DNA from: Chitinophaga horti
Lineage (GTDB): Bacteria; Bacteroidota; Bacteroidia; Chitinophagales; Chitinophagaceae
Direction: 5' to 3'
Assembly (NCBI RefSeq): GCF_022867795.2
Contig: NZ_CP107006.1
Location: 4,030,001-4,094,000 of the forward strand
Length of the DNA: 64,000 nt
How positions within the stretch are numbered: position 1 is the stretch's first letter; every line of letters begins with the position of its first letter. This document shows, piece by piece, positions 60,830 to 64,000 of the stretch. The translations under genes and the position numbers were made by a program. The notes beneath the pieces were generated by a model. It did not search any database and was not told the origin of the DNA. It worked only from the letters and a program-made list of their open reading frames with translations.

Positions 60830-61495
60830 TCAATACAGGAAGGCAGTATAGAAGACCGTATCAATGAAAAATAGGGTATTAGAATTGACAATTACATTTT
60901 CATCGTGAATATCTTCCAGGATAATTCCGAGTTCTTTGTTGTAGTAATTATTTGTCTTCACGCCATTCCTCATTTTGTTTTCGAAGCCATTAAACGAAAG
61001 CAATCTATTAACATCTGAAAGATCAACCGCATCGTCAGAAGTAACAAAAGGCTGTCGTAGCACAGCATAAAGCACCGCTTCTATATGGGTAAATCCAGTA
61101 AGGCTATAGGCTGTATTGGGGAAGAGTAGATTATGAATCAGGATACTATTTAAGAACTCCAGCCAGGTAGCATAATAGATGCCGTCATTATACTTTATAA
61201 CACTTTTGCTGGACCCATCGAAATAAACACTCGCTTCACCACCACGGGCCAGAAATTTAAGCGGGTCAGGAGCTCCTGTAATCCAAAGACCAAATTCCTT
61301 CGCGAACTGCGTTAGGCATTCGGCCTGCTCTTTTTTGATGATTGCTTTACTTTCGAAATCTGTTTTAACCGTTGTACTTGTGCTAAAGCGTCGGCATAAG
61401 AAATTTCGGGCTGCTGTGCAATGATCCGCTGTCCCCTCAATGACAGCTCCTTTAACGATATCTTCAAGTTTGCTTCTGGAATCATTGGTATTCAT
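60830..61495 (-). CDS. Polyvalent-protein-type kinase-like protein, stand-alone
   Basis: 221 aa from the ATG at 61495; an earlier ATG at 61504 lies within a TATATTTG -7 element (61509-61502), so it is excluded. The pattern matches the kinase-like domain found in phage and plasmid polyvalent proteins: LARGGEASVYFDGSSKSVIKYNDGIYYATWLEFLNSILIHNLLFPNTAYSL (glycine-rich loop and lysine), then LGIILEDIHDENVIVNSNTLFFIDTVFY (HxxN loop and a final aspartate). Here it is a free-standing gene in a chromosomal cluster. The substrate is unknown. The predicted transcription start almost coincides with the ATG, suggesting a leaderless message. Confidence 0.68.
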   Translation of the reverse strand: MNTNDSRSKLEDIVKGAVIEGTADHCTAARNFLCRRFSTSTTVKTDFESKAIIKKEQAECLTQFAKEFGLWITGAPDPLKFLARGGEASVYFDGSSKSVIKYNDGIYYATWLEFLNSILIHNLLFPNTAYSLTGFTHIEAVLYAVLRQPFVTSDDAVDLSDVNRLLSFNGFENKMRNGVKTNNYYNKELGIILEDIHDENVIVNSNTLFFIDTVFYTAFLY

Positions 61496-61527
61496 TTGGA
61501 GCAAATATAACGAATTTAGGTTAAATG

Positions 61528-62478
61528 TTATTTTGAGTTAAGCCACGCCACCTTCTGCTCCGCAACATGCGGCGCAGACAAAACAGCGCCGTACAGTTCG
61601 GGCCGCCTGGCCTTGATGTAACGACGCCCTCCGGCACTGACGAGCTTTTCGGGAGTAAGGGTGGCAATGGCGATAGCGTCCTCCAACTCACGACATTCGG
61701 CGATCACATCTCCAAAAGGATCAAGGATCATGGAACAACCGTTCTTCAATTGATCATCATCCATACCGATAGGGTTCGCAAATACGGCATAGATACCGTT
61801 ATCGTAAGCGCGGGCAGGCAGCCATTTCATGAGCCAGCTACGACCTTTTAACCCGTCGAACTCGGCACGCAATGATGTAGGGTTCTCGTTGCGCTGATGC
61901 CACAACATGGGATCTACAAAGCCGGCACCGGGGCGTGGGGATGGAGTACACATGGTGACGTGAGGCATGAAGATGATATCTGCACCTAGCAAGGTGGTGG
62001 CGCGAACGTTTTCGATGATGTTATTGTCATAACAGATCAGGATGCCGCACTTCCAGCCTAACAGCTCAAATACAACATATTTATCTCCGGGAGTCAGATG
62101 TGGATTGATGAAGGGATGCAGTTTGCGGTATTTGGCGAGCAGACCGGTTTTATCCACGCATACATAAGCTTTATACAGCTTACCATCATCGCCAGCCTCG
62201 AACAAGCCGGCCAGGATGGCGATGTCCAGCTCAGAAGCGATGTGGATCAGCGCCTGGATGCTGGGGCCATCGGGAATAGGTTCGGCTACGGCGGCCAGCT
62301 GCGACCTGTCGAGGTGGCGAGCGAAGGTGTAGCCGGTAATGGAGCATTCGTGAAAAGCAACAGCCTGTGCGCCACGCGCTTTGGCGGCGGCGGCTAAATC
62401 ACGGATCCTGCCCAGGTTGTAGACTTTATCATTACTCTTATTTTCAAATTGCGCGGTAGCGATTTTTATGGGGTGCAT
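61528..62478 (-). CDS. Nitrilase-superfamily amidohydrolase
   Basis: 316 aa with the nitrilase Glu-Lys-Cys triad: E in AVAFHECSITGYTF, K in LAKYRKLHPFINPHLTPGD, and C in WKCGILICYDNNIIENVRATTLLGADIIF. These cytoplasmic enzymes hydrolyse amides or carbamyl compounds, and the exact substrate is not evident. The loop after the cysteine (PHVTMCTPSPRPGAGFVDPMLWHQRNENP) is long. On the minus strand a TAACTTTG -7 element at 62491-62498 lies 12 bp before the ATG, so this gene has its own promoter although it follows the AraC gene. Confidence 0.9.
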   Translation of the reverse strand: MHPIKIATAQFENKSNDKVYNLGRIRDLAAAAKARGAQAVAFHECSITGYTFARHLDRSQLAAVAEPIPDGPSIQALIHIASELDIAILAGLFEAGDDGKLYKAYVCVDKTGLLAKYRKLHPFINPHLTPGDKYVVFELLGWKCGILICYDNNIIENVRATTLLGADIIFMPHVTMCTPSPRPGAGFVDPMLWHQRNENPTSLRAEFDGLKGRSWLMKWLPARAYDNGIYAVFANPIGMDDDQLKNGCSMILDPFGDVIAECRELEDAIAIATLTPEKLVSAGGRRYIKARRPELYGAVLSAPHVAEQKVAWLNSK

Positions 62479-62538
62479 CTTTTTTTACCGCAAAGTTAGA
62501 GACGGCTTACGCGGGCATATTGTAAAAAACCGACAAAA

Positions 62539-63324
62539 TTATAACTGCAGGAAATTGAGCGCAAGCGGGTTCGTAATGGATTGGTATTGCTGTGGGGTAA
62601 TACCGGTATATTTTTTAAAGGATTTGATATAATGCGCCTGGTCATAGTACCCACCGTCATAAGCTAATCCGGCAAAACCTTCCTTCCGGCAGGCTTGCAC
62701 CTGTTTGGCAGCGATAGTCATTCGCACCACATCGGCAAAACGTTTCGGGCCAATGCCTACGCTTGTTTTAAACCGTCGTTCGAGGGTACGCTCGGTTACG
62801 GAAAGCTCCTGCAATAAGCCTTTGATAGTAACAATGCCAGATGCATCCGTAATTAACTTTACAGCGCCCACCACCAATGCATCATTCGTTGTTTGATGAC
62901 GCAGCTCGTTCAGCAGAAAATTATTGAGCAAAGCGATACGGGCATCTATGGAAGATGCGTGTTGCAGTTGCTGAACGAGTGGTTGTAAACGATTTCCAAA
63001 GAAGTTTTCCGCAGGAAAAAAGTAGTCGTGCCATTCGGTAGCGGGCACGCGCCAGAAGTGGTTCGCTCCGTACGGTTGAAAAACGACGACAATCCAATTG
63101 ATCTTACCCGTCAGGCGAAGATCGTAAAAAGTATTCACCTGTCCGTACAGCCAGGTATCGCAGGGGTTTAACTGCCCGCCAATCAAGGCCTCCCCAAGAT
63201 TAAAGACCAGCCCCGTATTACCATCTGCGAATACGCGGTGCATACGGTCCACCAACGGGGGCCCGGTAAGCAACAGGTAATGTTTTACCAGGTGTGCGAG
63301 TGATGGATGGGGATGAATCTGCAT
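62539..63324 (-). CDS. AraC-family transcriptional regulator
   Basis: 261 aa. The N-terminal cupin-like sensor (about residues 1-140, MHRVFADGNTGLVFNLGEALIGG) is of the type often found in Bacteroidota. The C-terminal AraC DNA-binding domain has the first helix-turn-helix at TIKGLLQELSVTERTLERRFKTSVGIGPKRF and the second at GFAGLAYDGGYYDQAHYIKSFKKYTGITPQQYQ. The next gene downstream is the nitrilase; the upstream gene ends 4 bp before its start, so it is co-transcribed with that. Targets are unknown. Confidence 0.92.
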   Translation of the reverse strand: MQIHPHPSLAHLVKHYLLLTGPPLVDRMHRVFADGNTGLVFNLGEALIGGQLNPCDTWLYGQVNTFYDLRLTGKINWIVVVFQPYGANHFWRVPATEWHDYFFPAENFFGNRLQPLVQQLQHASSIDARIALLNNFLLNELRHQTTNDALVVGAVKLITDASGIVTIKGLLQELSVTERTLERRFKTSVGIGPKRFADVVRMTIAAKQVQACRKEGFAGLAYDGGYYDQAHYIKSFKKYTGITPQQYQSITNPLALNFLQL

Positions 63325-63328
63325 GTGA

Positions 63329-64000
63329 TTATTCTTTTACGGCCACTTTGCCATCCCAGCGAAACACTTCGCGGGAGTGCGTAATCTTCGATTTTGAATT
63401 TCCATTCTTATCGGTCTCTTCCAGCACCTCTTCCTCTTCAATTGTTTTTACAATCTTCCCGGGCTGACCTCCTTTCTCTGAAGGAAAGAACAACCTTTCT
63501 GTATAATAATATACATCGGCATCGCCTACTTCCGCCTTACCGGGCAAGGCAAGTAACCCGGTGCCCGTCCAACCGAAATAGTAGTAATTCGTAGGAATGC
63601 CGCACGCCTCGCCACTAAAGCATATCCGAAAGATTTGCTGAAGACTGTCGAGCCCCATCGGACCTAGTACTTTGCCTTCGCAAAAGCTAAGTGATTCGTT
63701 GGACAACAGTTGCCACCTCCTGGCCGCGACGACGTTGGTTACACTATCTATCACCATTGCCTTGGCGAAATATGTTCCAGGCATGTCTTTATCTTTGTCA
63801 GGGATACAACGATCTATACCAAAGAGAAAACGTTTCCCTTCACGCGAATAGGCACCTATAGCCAGCAACCCTTTCCAGATATAGGCTTCGGTTGCGCTAC
63901 CGTTTTCGTTGATGCGAACCCGTGCCCATTTCGTTTTAAAACCGCGTATTTGCTGGGCCGCCGCATCTTCTAAAAATGTTAGCCTGGCACCCGCGGTGAG
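63329..64000 (-). CDS. SH3-like domain protein, C-terminal part (runs off the window)
   Basis: The minus-strand frame is open from the stop at 63329 to the window edge (224 codons), so the ATG-like codon at 63868 is not the start. Near the edge, RGFKTKWARVRINENGSATEAYIWKGLLAIG has the strand pattern of a bacterial SH3 domain. The following region (GTYFAKAMVIDSVTNVVAARRWQLLSN, YYYFGWTGTGLLALPGKAEVGDADVYYYTER) is beta-rich with no family I know. It lies 4 bp before the AraC gene. No conclusion about location is possible without the N-terminus. Confidence 0.6.
   Translation of the reverse strand, partial: LTAGARLTFLEDAAAQQIRGFKTKWARVRINENGSATEAYIWKGLLAIGAYSREGKRFLFGIDRCIPDKDKDMPGTYFAKAMVIDSVTNVVAARRWQLLSNESLSFCEGKVLGPMGLDSLQQIFRICFSGEACGIPTNYYYFGWTGTGLLALPGKAEVGDADVYYYTERLFFPSEKGGQPGKIVKTIEEEEVLEETDKNGNSKSKITHSREVFRWDGKVAVKE

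Noticed and set aside
60830..64000. The cluster from the kinase to the window edge as a defence island
   Set aside because: Nitrilase, AraC and SH3-like genes are not defence markers; only the kinase-like gene hints at it.

Overview
The window is chromosomal DNA from a member of the Bacteroidota, most likely the Chitinophagaceae (Chitinophaga or a close relative; this is an inference from gene content). Evidence includes Bacteroidota-type promoters (TTTG about 19-21 nt upstream of TAnnTTTG), a type IX secretion gene (SprE/PorW-like) with a T9SS sorting-domain cargo protein, a SusC/SusD pair, DUF4407, bactofilin with AtpZ, and the pyrG-yidC and STAS-rnz gene orders. Most of the window is dense housekeeping DNA with well-formed intrinsic terminators between convergent units.

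Layout. 1-7.3 kb: start of a purine nucleoside phosphorylase gene, sucC, a DUF4407 membrane protein, a DUF4139 (MuiA-like) protein, then a minus-strand operon (M23-like partner without a peptidase domain, bactofilin, AtpZ, an AtpI-like membrane protein, SprT-like, a duplicated beta-rich protein). 7.4-18.7 kb: SprE/PorW, class A PBP, M28 peptidase, yidC, pyrG, acyl-CoA thioesterase. 18.7-23.3 kb: an HD-domain gene and a sulfite-reduction/siroheme operon (sulfite reductase, cobA, precorrin-2 dehydrogenase). The operon has a leader holding a short Cys-codon ORF, an antiterminator and a terminator; this is the most interesting regulatory element I found. 23.3-34.2 kb: HAD phosphatase, rpsA, rhomboid protease, patatin, ispH, a LytS/LytTR-type two-component pair and cmk. 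34.3-38.9 kb: a T9SS cargo protein with two tail-fibre-like exported paralogues. 39-44.4 kb: clpC, STAS protein, rnz and an outer-membrane protein.

44.4-50.1 kb is the accessory region. It holds a long palindrome, paired direct repeats resembling the end of a lost insertion sequence, an IS110-family transposase with an upstream non-coding segment suited to a bridge RNA, then dapA, accA and tRNA-Asp. These are followed by three broken genes (satD, a DUF3307 gene, the tail of a TlpA-like thioredoxin) and a 28-bp tandem repeat in front of satD.

50.2-60.3 kb is a compact polysaccharide utilisation locus (susC, susD, GH115 alpha-glucuronidase, uxuA) with a divergent LacI-family regulator. Both promoters carry the same palindrome, pointing to direct and autoregulatory control; the predicted substrate is glucuronoxylan or a related glucuronate-bearing glycan. 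60.3-64 kb: Cys-cluster protein, a polyvalent-type kinase-like protein, nitrilase-family amidase, AraC regulator and a truncated SH3-like gene at the edge.
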